NCBI GenBank assembly: GCA_903813345.2
Contig: CAIIXF020000001.1
Span: 5,334,001 to 5,394,000 of the forward strand
DNA: 60,000 nt
Source of the DNA: Owenia fusiformis
Taxonomy: Eukaryota; Annelida; Polychaeta; Sabellida; Oweniidae
Direction of reading: 5' to 3'
The translations under genes were made by a program, and so were the position numbers. The notes below the pieces were generated by a model, which worked only from the letters and a program-made list of their open reading frames with translations, was not told where the DNA came from and searched no databases. Positions 1 through 12,800 of this stretch are shown piece by piece (within the stretch, counting starts at the first letter, position 1; each line of letters begins with the position of its first letter).

Positions 1-598
1 GAGCTATCTGTTACATACATCACAACAATGGAAAGGACAATTTGCCCAAAATGCAGAATTTTAAATTCCTACTAATATATAATAATTAAGACCTTTTGTC
101 CCAACACGATTAAAACAATAGTTTGTTTTCATCAAAGATTGCAACTTATTCTGAGGCCCATATATAATCCTTTTTAGTGAGATTTACTGGCTTTTTTATT
201 TTACTTTAAATTCCATGTAAAAATTAGAAAGTATTCTGGAAGGCAAAAGCAAGATGAGGAAAATAATTTGATCAGAGATGATTTAGATGACTGCTAAACA
301 ATAGTTCATTTGTAAGGGCCTTTCCCAATGATCAAAGAAAGAAATCAACAATATATGATTTGGCTTATAGACAACTAATAATTATTTTACACCAATTAGA
401 TATACCCGTAAATTATACTCTTATACATGAATGTTAATCAAATATCTACAAATGTAATATCTACAAAATGTATTTCATAATGTTTCATAATTACAAAAAA
501 AATATATAAAATTTGAACTTAAAATACCAGAATGAAGTAAAACATCAAAAGATATTTTATGTACTTTCAAAAGTATAATCAGTACAAAATTTACTTAC
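1..598. other. Sulf intron 15, left window edge
   Basis: AT-rich sequence downstream (on the minus strand) of the last visible Sulf exon. I see no coding exon, RNA gene or repeat in it. The remaining Sulf exon or exons, encoding the final part of the C-terminal domain, must lie to the left of the window. Confidence 0.6.
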
Positions 599-870
599 AA
601 TTCCAGAGTGGAGCAGTTTTCCAGTGATGATTGTTATGAGTAAAACAGTTCATACTAGGAGCATTACAATCTCTCGTAGGATCTTTCTTTTTATTTTTTC
701 GACGTTCACGCTTTCTTGCCTCTCGCAATCTTTGTCTCTCCATCTTGAGGCGCTGTCGTTTTGAGCGTCTCTGCTGTCTTCTGCCATCAAACGGACTCAT
801 CTCTATAGTATCCACATAGTCACTGGAATATTCATCCGAAAAAGCTGTCCCTTTATCTCCTCCAGTAAAT
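599..870 (-). CDS. Sulf: Sulf coding exon 15 (last in window)
   Basis: Acceptor TTTGCAG before 870, donor GTAAGT after 599. Encodes about residues 797-887, entering in phase 2 and leaving in phase 1. It starts [14 protein letters not shown], then a very Arg/Lys-rich segment ([18 protein letters not shown]), then [20 protein letters not shown], which matches the conserved Sulf motif GLTCFTHDNxHWQTAPFW at the start of the C-terminal domain. The reading frame stays open past the donor, but the family motif breaks exactly at it. Confidence 0.93.
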
Positions 871-3800
871 CTGCAAACACAACAATAACAATGAGGGAGA
901 CCATGTGCCAATGGCAAACTAAGACAAGGCAAATGACATGAACGAAATCACACCATCAAAAAACTTTCAAAATGGCCACCAGAATAAAATGGCTGCCCAG
1001 AAGTCAGCTCTAGAACTTGATAACCTCTATCATGTGTGCAAATTTGGAGACAATTCGACAAGCGGTTTTCCTGAAATGCCGATGACAAGATTTATAGGAA
1101 AACCTTCAAAATGGCCACCAGAAAACAAGATGGTCACCCAAAAGTTATCCTCTATTATGTGTGCGAATCTGGAGAAAATTCGATGAGCGGTTTTCCTGAA
1201 ATGATGACAAGATTTTCCGAAAAATATTCAAAAAATGGCCACAAAAACAACATGGTCGCCCAAAAGTTAATCAGCTCTAGAACTTGATATCCTCTATCAT
1301 GTGTGCGAATTTGGAGAAAATCTGATGAGTGGTTTTCCTGAAATGGCGATGACAAGATTTTCCGAAAAGTATTCAAAATGGCCACAAAAAAACAAGATGG
1401 CCGCCCAAAAGTTAATCAGGTCTAGAACTTGATATCCTCTATCATGTGTGCAAATTTGGTTTTCCTGAAATGGCGATGACAAAAAAGCGGGACGATCGCG
1501 ATCACAATCACGATAACGATCATGACCACAACTATGACGACTATATCCCACCGATGGTGTGATAAAAAACACAAACCACAGCCTAGTAGATCTTCCTGAG
1601 CTTTGACAAAATATTGCTATCTTACTAATAAAAATCATTGTTATAAATGGGTCTGAATCCCCAAGCATTTAAATATACAATTCCAACAAAAAATCACTAA
1701 TGTGACAACAGTAGAATAATAACTAGTAGTTTGGGTGTTTAGCCAATAAATCTACATCCAAAAATCATAATTAATTATGATTTTGACTTAACCTCCACCT
1801 TTCTTCTCAAAATGAAATCTTTGCTGTTGATTTGTGCAGATGTAACTAATTGCACTAGATGGCAAGAGTATACTTATCAACATAAGGTCTATGAATACAA
1901 GAAATGGATGCAGACATTAAGCCTTCCCCTAAATGAGTTAAAAACATCAAGCCTGTTATAGAACATATTTAATTAGAATAACTATTCTAGTTTAATACAT
2001 GTATTCATTTTTGATTTGGTGAGGCCAAAAGGGCATCAACTGACCATAGTCCTGCTGTCTAATGCAAGGAGGCTCGCTAACATTTATCACCCTCATTTAA
2101 TTAAGAACCTCACTAAACTAAGAAAGTTAAATGTCTAGTAAATCCAATGCATTAATAAGTAACAGGCATGAACAATAAGATATTCACATGAAACTCAGAA
2201 AGCTAGGCCTAAAATAAATGAAACTGATCATATCAAATCAACTAGACCTAAAAAGGAAATATTGAAAATATCAATTGAGAACTAGACCTATAATAAAGAA
2301 AACAGAAATTAAAGTGGGTCATTGATAACGATCTAATTCTGAGGATCATATACTCTCTGAGAGACATCATATTTTGGAGAACTATAATATTTTTCACAAG
2401 CAAATATTCCACATAAAATTCTTCTATCCGGACAATGAAAACTATATTTTTTTAACCAAACTTTGTTTCAAAATGCAAAATGCAACAGTGACTAGTCACA
2501 GGTTATGTTTTAGGACCATTTAGGCAAATTTTCTCTGAAAAATGTCAAGCTATATTTAATGGTCCATGCCTTCGTACAATTTTTCTTTATGGATATTAGA
2601 AAGATGCTACCGACATTTCTCAAATGATATTCTGTAGAAAAATGTGTTAGCCTCTACACAAGAGAGACTTCTCATCTATCTTCGGTTTTGTTAACATTGT
2701 CATTATGCTCCACATTATTTCTACATTGTGTCCTGGGTGGTCCAAAAAGCTAGTTGAACAAACTTTCCAACTAGGGACAAGTATGGATTCATATACCAAA
2801 TATGGTTTAAATGCAAAGTGAAAGCACATCTATGAAGCAATTAGTTTGGGCCATATATCCAGCGAATACAGAAAGCATATTTCAGGTTACAAACCATGGA
2901 TCCATTGCTTAGCATGAGGCATATAGGTAGGAACAATATGTATAAATATATAATAAAACCTGTTAGTTGAGTGCTTTTGGTATTTCGAAATAGTGTTCAA
3001 CTTGATTGGTGTTCCAGTTCCTCTTTTAGAGGTAACAAGACAGGTTTTACAGTAGAGTATTGGCAAATGAAATAAACCAAAATAATGTCAGAGATAATGA
3101 TATGAATCCTATGTAATAATGATGATTATATGCCTACTGTTGTGAGTACATATAAAGCATACAAGAATCCAGCAGAACATACTGCAAAAGCCAGTCTACA
3201 ACCAAACATAAGCTAAAATGATGAGATATGGGGCATCAAAGCACATATATAATGGAGTTATACCTCGCAGCTGGTGGGAATATATAATTCTCATGATATC
3301 GTCGATATCTGCGGTGTCGCCATTTTCTTGCCCTTCGATTAGCTCCATGATTTGAGATGAGGCCAAGGAAAGATGCCCTATGTAAGTAACATTGAAGAGA
3401 TTTGGTCAATGTCATAAAATGTAAGAATACAAAGTTCTACTCTCCCCACTGTTTTTATTTTTTTATAGCCAATGGCACAAAAACTAATAAATACACATTG
3501 AATTAAGTATAATTTATTTACAAATTGTACCATTAGATTAAAATGACCTAGGATATGGAAAAAATTAGAAAACATCATAAGTCCATGGCATGGCAAGTGA
3601 TTTTGGACAGTCATCTTTCACTTTCTGGGTATAAATTTTGACAACACGGGGAATTAGAAGAGACTGTGGTTGAATTCAGTGAGATAACTACAGCCCATGG
3701 ATGTGGACAAATAACAAAGACAAAGTACAAAACAATAAAACTTGTTTGGAGCTGTAATTTTTACTACACACAGCACAGTGACAATGTCTGTCAGGTACTT

Positions 3801-6800
3801 CAGCTATTCATAAAATGATGTTGTTTCTTTCACATATGGAGATGTTTAATTTCCTTCAGTTACATTTTGCAGTTTGCAACCTTTCACCCTTTGCAGCCTG
3901 TTTAACTTTGATTCTGTTGAAACATGTGGGCCAAATAACACAATGGAACCTTGAATTACTTTCCAGACACAAGTTATGGCATTTTCATCACTCCTACAAG
4001 ACTGGGTCTTGGCAACATGTTCCAGAAATATATGCCAGGATCATATCTTATCAATTTAATGAGAGAGAGAAAGATGGACGGATGGACTGACAGATGGATG
4101 GACAGACAGGCGGACTGACGGAGGGCTTCACTATATCCCTACCGAACTTGGTTCGTTTGGATAATAATGTGTATTCCATACCTACTAAGGTTCTAGGTAA
4201 ATAACGAGCAGGAATATATACTGTATCTAGGGATCTATCACCGAGGAGCGGGGCGGGATGGATACAGCCTGTATCCATCCCGGTCCCGCTCTTTTCAATT
4301 TTTTTCCAAATTTTTTTTCAACATTTTTTTCAATTTTTTTTCAAATTTTTTTTTCAATTTTTTCACATTTTTTTCATTTTTTCAAATTTTTGGTAAATCT
4401 CGCAATCTTTAAGAACAAGAAAACGTGAACGGTATGTTTTGGAATTTTGGAACTTTATAAGGTATGATGTACCTAAAACCTCAGTAGGTATGAAATACAT
4501 CTGTTATGTACGGTCGGTTTTGAATACAGGATTTATCCCGCCGGAAATATGTGTATCACATATTTCACATATTTCCCTTGGGATAAACCCTGTATCCAAA
4601 ACCTCCCAGTACATAACCCTTATGTATAGAACTGACCCAAGTTCAGGGATAAGCCTGATCATCTATACAGATGTGTACACTGATGTCCTTACCATGGCTG
4701 ATGTTGTCTATAATCCCTCAGACCCAACCAGTGGCAACAATAGAATTATGTGTGATTATACATAATCTAAAGACAAGAGCTTCACCATTTGATGAAGGAT
4801 TTGATGTTCCAAATGGTTTCTAAACTAAAGAAGCATTACGTGGCCTGAGGACATTGATAGGGGAACCTCATGGATCATGCGCTAGTGAGGAAACAAATAA
4901 AGGAACTGGATATCACATACTGTGGCAAATGTGACATAAGGGATCTCCTATCAGGGGTTAATATAAGTTGAGAGACTGCCATTGAGGATCTAGCTCACCT
5001 AGAAGTGACTGATACATTCTGGTCAATTGTGTCTATGAAATCTAAATGTAACTGCCCGCCACCTTGTAGCAGCACACATTACAAAAGACAATGTCAAAGG
5101 CTGTATTGGCCATCAAATTAACACAGCAAACATTCTATGACACCTATGTGAATGCCAATAACCTAACAGCATGTCCAAATATTCTCTTCAAGAATCAAAC
5201 CCCTACACAGATTAAAACAAAGCGACTTATACAGAAGAACTTCCTGAGGTTCAATTTGCATTTTGAAAGCTTTCAAATCGAGGAAACATCCCAAATAGCT
5301 GATAACACCATCACACAGATGATCTTAGACATTAGTGAGAGCATGGGTTTCTATGTGGGGAGCTCTGTCATCATTGTTATGGACTAAATAAGAACAATTA
5401 CATTTTATTGCATTTTTGGTCAATTTCTCGTCCAAATGTCATATATACAAAATAAGAAAAAAGACTGAACATAAAATGCAAAAGACTACTTTCACTTTTA
5501 GGAAGTCTGCTTTGGAATATCACTAAAAAATCAATAGATGTATTCAATATCCTGTCTCGATGGCTATCAAGTGCCCATTAGGTCCAATCCCGAATGGATT
5601 TACTGTAGACATTTCTTAAGGTATATGTGTTATTTGAATGGCACAATACATGAGCTTAGGGTAAAGTATTAGTATTTTCTGGTTTGCCCTTTGATATAAC
5701 AATAACAATATAGCACCAAAGGGTGCCATAAAAAGGGTTCAGCACATATTACAAATAAATTGTTTTTATACTACTGTCAAGATAGTGATTTGAGAATGAA
5801 ATACTATATAAGTTTTATTACAAAAATAATAAATCTGTATTAACAATACAATGTTCTTACAAAATTTGCCAATCACAAAAAGATGTGGTATAGCTGTCCA
5901 ATGCCCACTTAGATATTACTTAACTTTTCCTCATCATTCACTTACCTTTCAAGTTCGTAATCGTAATCTTCACAATTGCATTCTGGGTCTTCTTGTTTGG
6001 AATCTTGGACACCACCATTCTCCTCAATGGTGATCTCTGTGGTAGACTCGGAAATTGTAGTTGAGGGAGGCTCAGTACTGGGTTCAACAGCTACAGGTTC
6101 AGATTCAGTATCCCAGAAAAATACTTTCTGTTCCTTGAATATTTTTTTCCTAACATCCTGTGATAGATTAAAAAAGCAAACTAGAAAACAGCATTTCCAA
6201 GAAGTAGCAAATCCCCATGAATATGAGTCGTTGTAAGTACAATACAATATTAACCATCTACTCTACCCTTGGTTAGCACGTTATAAAAGACAGACATTGG
6301 ATATACATCAGAATTTCTGCAAATTTGGGTGGCCACTTATGAGTATCAAAGGCACAAATCATGAAGACAATACAATATTTGTGATCTAATTTATAATGTA
6401 ACCATACTTTGAGGAGATCTCTAAACTATAGGAATTCCCGCTTTAGGACGCCATTTTGAATTTTCTGAGGTATGAGTCAGAAAAGCAAAACTATCATAAT
6501 AAACCAAATGCTTAGAGAATCAAGACATTACATGACAAAATTTCACCAACTAGTTGCTTAAAATATTATGATTTGTTTTTTACTTTGAGAAGGTCACAAC
6601 AGTCAAATCTCAAATTTATAGTCAGATTTGAACTTTTGAGAACTAGTAGATGATTTTGAAAAAAATTGGTCAATTTGAAGCTAGTTGAAAAAATACCTTT
6701 TTTAACCTTTTTTGACCTTGAGAAGGTCATAGAAGGTCAAATTTTAAATCTAAAGTAAGATTAAATTTTCAGAAAGCTTGTAGATGATTTTGACCTTTTT

Positions 6801-9800
6801 TAACCTTTTTTGACCTTGAGAAGGTTATCGAAGGTCAAATCTTAAATCTTAAGTCAGGTTTGATTTTCAGAAAATTTGTGGATGATTTTGAAAAAAACTG
6901 TAGTCAGTCTAAACATTATTTGTTAAGTTATTGGAAGTTGTAAGAATTTTTGACAGATGCAAAAATATGAGCATAATATAGCCATAATTATACAATATTT
7001 GCATCTATTCTAAACTGCCTTTATTTGAGTATAATAAAATCTCAAAAATAACCAAAATTTTTATTACTGACCCCTGTACACAGTCCCTGGGGGCTGTGCC
7101 GTAAAACTCGGGTAATATGTCAAACAGATACACTTTCTGGATAATATTCATTACTTTGGTTTGAAAAGTTTCATGATGTTTTAAAGAGAGCAGATTCATG
7201 GACAGAGCCCGGGGTGAGGAATAGCTTTATTGCTCTCAGGGTGGGGAAATTGACCCATTCATTTGGCCCCAGGGAAGAGAATCTGACAGCCCATATGATT
7301 ATCCAGACCTAATATAACAGCTAACAGATATAGAACACAGCAAACAAACCTTCAATTTATCAAGTGCCTCCTTGTATTCCTGTATTAGACTATCAATTTT
7401 CTCTTTCTGGTTCTTCCACTTTTCATACTCTTCATTGTTAAATATCTCACTTAGCACTTTCTTCTTGCATACAACCGTGTCATTGTTCAACACTCTGCAT
7501 TTCTTTGCCACGGTTTCATTTTTCTCTTTGTTGCTAGTAGATGTTGCATTCAACTCAACATCAATAACCTCACTACCTGAAATGGTTAAAAACACCTATT
7601 CAATACACATTCTCACTGAGTGTGTGTACAGTAAATATTTGTGAATTCTTCTAAAAAGGTATATAAAGTTTGCGGCAAGGTGATTGGGAAACTACTAACT
7701 TTTAATTTGCAAAAACCTAGTGCTTTGATAGATATTATATTGAACATGGTATGTCTTGGATTGTACATGGAGGTCTTGAAATCATCAAGGTTATTACTAA
7801 CATACAACATAAAGGCGACCCATCAACTATAACCATTAAAAATAAACTAGATACCTGATTCTTCTCCTTCTTCATTAATTGAGAAAGGATCATCAAGAGC
7901 ACTAGTGTCACGCTTCTTTCGGTCTTTTTGCTCCCTTTGGTCTTGTAACATAAACCTTGCAGTCCTTTCAAGGTCCTGTAGGTCTAATAAACTACGTTTA
8001 ATTCTCTTCTCATCTCTTCTATATCGTCTATATCTTCGCCTTTCAAAAGCCTTTTTCTTTAGAAATCTAGATTTATGATTGTCTGTAAATATAGCATACA
8101 TACCAATTACACATACATATCAATTAGTGAATATGGCATCATATTAAGTACTCTTCCAACATAGAAAATACATTTCCAAACCATAAGGGTAAAACTGATT
8201 TGAGGCAGTACGTCATGTCATTATTTGCTGAAGTAATTTCATTCAGCCTATCATTACTTAATTCTCTGATTCTGATCATTGCATTTTTCTAATCTATTGG
8301 GTGTTTAGCTTTTTATTTTGCTTTTCCCTTTAGTTCAAAATTCCCATGATGCATATGGACATTTTTGTTGTGCAAATTATTCATCAGTATTAAAAAGGAG
8401 ATAAAATAATGGATTACAGGGTATAGATGAATGAATGTTACCTTTAACATGTTGTTTTTGAAACAATCTCTTTTTCTTGTCTTTTCTGTTCTTTATCTTA
8501 TCAGGTGACTGATACTTCCTTCCGCAATTACACTTTGGCACTGCCTCGTTAAATGCCTTGTCAGCCTGACGACACTTTGACATGCGCATACGCCCTCTAT
8601 TGTCCCTCTTGCAAACCCATTGCTGTAAGATTTAAAGATATGTTATATGTTTAAGGTTTTCATTATCTTATAACGATGTAATAAACACTCTGGGCAAGTG
8701 AACACAGTGGCAATCTGTATGGAGAGATACTTAAGACAATTACAAAGTGTAACAATTGCAACAGATGTTGTTACTGAAACACAGGTCACCAAAATAAAAT
8801 CTAGATCCACTTCTTGGTGGAGACATAAATGTTTATGTTTTTCAGCACAATCCTATATTTATATATTTTTCCTTTATTGGTATGACCTCTATATTTCTCT
8901 TTGGATAAATCCTTGATCAAAAAGCAAGTCACTTTACTCTAATCTACCCTACATGCCCTACCTCTAAAAACCTGATAAACTGGTGAAAAACAAGTATTCA
9001 AACCTGTTTGGCAGTACAAGGAGGCTTGTATTCCGCTCTTGCACACTCTAAATTCAAACGTTCATTTTTGCCCACCATGTTGTTATGCTCTGCCTCCAGC
9101 TTCTCTCTCTCTTGAATCTGTTTATTTGTAATCTTCCTACAAAAAAGTAATTCCAGTTATAAACAAGTATTTCAAATTCAATTTCACACTTACTTTCAAC
9201 ATTCAAGTCTTCTAACTGTGTCATTTCCGAAATTTGAATTCAAGCTTGTTTTTTCCAAGAATTACAAAAACTCTGATTGTCAGAAATCTATGAATGAATA
9301 TTCAAGTTTATTATCAGGTGATTGATATTCTTTGGGTAACATTACTGTTTCTTGCATTTTGGTGAGTTTACTCCTTGGTGATATTAATGTTACTCTAATA
9401 ATTTTACTCACCCTCTTTCTATAAGGAAAGTGTCTCTCCACACTTTTTTCTTCTTTTTGCCATTACTTTTACTGAAAACAAACAAAATATGTAGATGATG
9501 TTATTACGTGTACCTCGAAACCCAACTTGTTTCATAAATAGCAAATTTTCTTCCCTTTCATATGTGTTCATCCGCACAAGAGTTTTTCTTTGGACCAAAA
9601 TTGAAGCTGGACATACGGACTAGCAGAATTTAAATTTCATGATTGTGAAAAATTAACCTGTGAAAGTTGGAACAATTTTGAAAAATCATTGAAAAGCATT
9701 GATTTCTGGTAGGCAGGAAACAACAGCAAACCTTGATAAGTTTTACCATAAATTTTGTATTTGTATTTATATATAATTGTATTTGTATTTATTTATTGAC

Positions 9801-12800
9801 ACAACCTAGTAACATATTACATTAAATACATTCATGGTATCGTCATGCTATGCTATGTTTATACAATTTAAAAAATATATATATATATAACTATCTATCA
9901 TCTATTATCTATAATACTGGTTACATAGATCTTTTTCTGAGGCATACAGTTATGAAGTGTGAGATGTCGCTGAGGTTAGATTTGTAGTTCATTATGTGTA
10001 AAAATTTACTTTCATCAGTCATTTGTTTAAAGTTAGGAATATTATTAGATATCTTATCAAAAAGTGTTTGTCTTTCATGATTAAATTTTGCACATTTTAA
10101 TATGAAATGTACTTCATCTTCAATTAGATTTTCCTGATTGTTGCATTGTATACAGTGTCTGATGTTTTTATGTCTACCAGCTTCAATTTCTAGTTTGTGG
10201 TCACTCAGACGTAGTTTAGTAAATTGTGTTCGATTGGCCAGTCTTTTTTCATTAATAAGATATTCTTCAAAATTCAAGTCGTGTTTAAATCTAGTGTAGG
10301 TTCTCAGTTTACTGTTTTGGTTTTTGCTCTGACCAGTCTGGGTTTTGATTTTCCATTGTGATTTAGTTAAGGCTGTAAGTTAATCTTTAACTTCTTTTAT
10401 AAAATCATTTTTTGATTTTTGGGTTGTAAATATTATATTTTCTATATTGATGTTAATGCTAAGTAAGATATTCTTAATAAAGGAGAGCCATTTGCTGTAT
10501 TTGAGGGATTTTATGTGGTTGAACACCTCAGAGGTTAGACTATTTTTGGTTTGGGTTTTAAGGTGCATCATAAAATGTGTACCATAGTTTTATAACAAAG
10601 AAGTACATGAGTTGCTACTTACTTTATATCAAATAAATTTAGCCATGACTTGCCATCCATGTGGGGTGGTACGGTTGAGCCGGACATATCAAGTATAGTT
10701 GGGGCAAGATCAAGGTTCAATACTATAGATGGCACCCTGAAATATATAAAATATCATCAGAAGTCAGATAGAAAAAGTACTGTGATATATAGTCAGTCCT
10801 GAAATAAATAATTTGAGATTTCAAGTCAAATATGAATTAGATTCCTCTCTAGTGTGGATATGTCTTCTTAAAGGTGGTGTACGAAAACTCCAAGCATATA
10901 TACAAACATACAGGGTTCAAAAAACGCAACCTAAAGATAACGCTACATCTTGGAAAGTACTAATCCAATTATGTTCATTTTTTTCAGGGAAGAAAGAAGA
11001 GACTGTGTATGTATTGTATGGCTCCTTTTGTTAGTTGTAAAACATGATGCCTTGGACACCTGCTCAAAAGACATTAGTACAGTATTAGAAAAATATGAAT
11101 AAAACCGAATAACTTTCTAACCAAAGTGTTTTGGAACTTCAGATTTGGCACAAATTATCCTCATTCAATGTGTGGTGAATTTGTGGAGTTAAAAATTGTC
11201 AAAGTTGTGGGGGTCAAAATGCCTTTTTAAGTCTGCCTGAACCAGGGCGTTTGACTGTGTTTTGAAAGCATTTCGACCATAACTGTAAAGTCCCTGGAGT
11301 GATTTTGATTTCACTCTTCAGATTTACCATGCATTGAATGAAGATGATTTGTACCAAATTTGAAGAGCCAAAACACTGTGGTTAGGAAGTTATTTGTTTT
11401 TTGTGGTTGCAGTCACCTCTTACTGCATTTTTCGTATTTTTTTAGTACAAATGTCTTTTGGTGTCCAAGGCATCATGTTTTAGAACTAATCAACTACAGG
11501 AGCTATACATACACAGTCTCTTCTTTCTTTCCTGTATGTTTATGGTAAATTCAGACATAGCTAACATTTTCTTTTGTGAGAATATTTTGCAATGTGTGAA
11601 AAGAATTGAAGCCCAAGACTCAATGCATTTGTGGAATGAACATTCCTTTCATGCTTTGTTTCCTAAGATTAACACTCAATGCACATCTCATGCAAATTTT
11701 GAAAAGCAACATCTTCAAGGAATGGTCATTCCTCATTGCACTGAGTCCAGGGCTTAAATCCTTAAATATCTTTCAGGTTAAAATGAGGCAATACTTACTT
11801 TGTGCCCTTGGGGATTCCTGGTCCTCTGACATAGAATGGCACTCTGACATCAAAGTCATATGGCATAGCCTTCCCCTTTAACAAACCATACTGGCCTAGA
11901 TGGTAGCCATGGTCAGATGTATATATGAAGTATGTATTGTCAAGTTCACCAAGGTTCTTCAACTCTTCATAGACCTAGTAACCAATTGATAAAACAATGC
12001 TAAGCAAGTTTACATGTATAAGGTAAGACTCCAATAACATAAACGCTGCAAATGGTTGAATTGGCAAAATTAACAGGTAATGTGGATGCAAAGAATTTAC
12101 ATCGTAAGAAAGCACTCATAAATATCATGATATGCTGTTATAGACTTTAATCTCTGTTATGGGCAACTTTTGCAGTTATTTTCTATGGTGAACCCACCTT
12201 AATATATCCCAAAAGTGAGCCAAATCTTACAGTGTATATGTATGTACTGTGTATGTTATATTCAAACAAACACAAAAGGCTGGTGACCATTTCATCAGCA
12301 AGGCCTACCTTTTCCACAGCATCATCTACAGACTGCAACGTTTGTAGTCTCTTCCTTTGTAACATGTCTGTAAATTTAATATGTATAGGTTCCATCTTGC
12401 CTGTGTACTGTAAGATCCACTGTTTGTCTGGATTAGGAGCAACATTCCAACTTGGAGTTCTGCGATATATAATTCAATGGTTAGTTAATTACAGTATAAC
12501 ATGTACATTCTCTAAATGTATTTTCAATTTTATTAATATGTCAATTCACTTATCCACGGATGATTATATAAAATCACTAATTTGTTGAATAAGAGAAATT
12601 GAGACAATATTGGAACAAGTTGAAAAAATACCTTTTTGACCCTTTTTAACTTGAGAAGTTCATTGAAGGTCAAATCTCAAATATAAAAAATGGTCAATTT
12701 GAAGCAAGTTGAAAAATACCTTTTTGAGCTTTAAAATTTGAACAGAATCGCACACATACACATGTAAATGGCGGCCATTTTTCAAAATGACCACCTACTA

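Larger units (their letters stand above)
871..3263 (-). other. Sulf intron 14
   Basis: 2.4-kb intron with GTATAA donor and TTTGCAG acceptor. Apart from the tandem array at 958-1490 and the short His/Asp-like repeat at 1488-1560, the stretch 1570-3263 is AT-rich sequence in which I recognise nothing. Confidence 0.8.
3378..5945 (-). other. Sulf intron 13
   Basis: 2.6-kb intron. The first part (3378-4060) shows nothing recognisable. From 4070 to 5386 it contains a GACA-type microsatellite, two hairpins, a T-rich tract and an antisense DEG/ENaC pseudogene, listed separately. 5390-5945 shows nothing recognisable. Confidence 0.8.

Noticed and set aside
938-1668. Frames in both directions across 938-1668 as small proteins
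   Set aside because: They follow the 126-142-bp tandem array and repeat its unit.
11606-11881. 91-codon plus frame as a gene
   Set aside because: It overlaps Sulf exon 6 on the opposite strand and has no domain.
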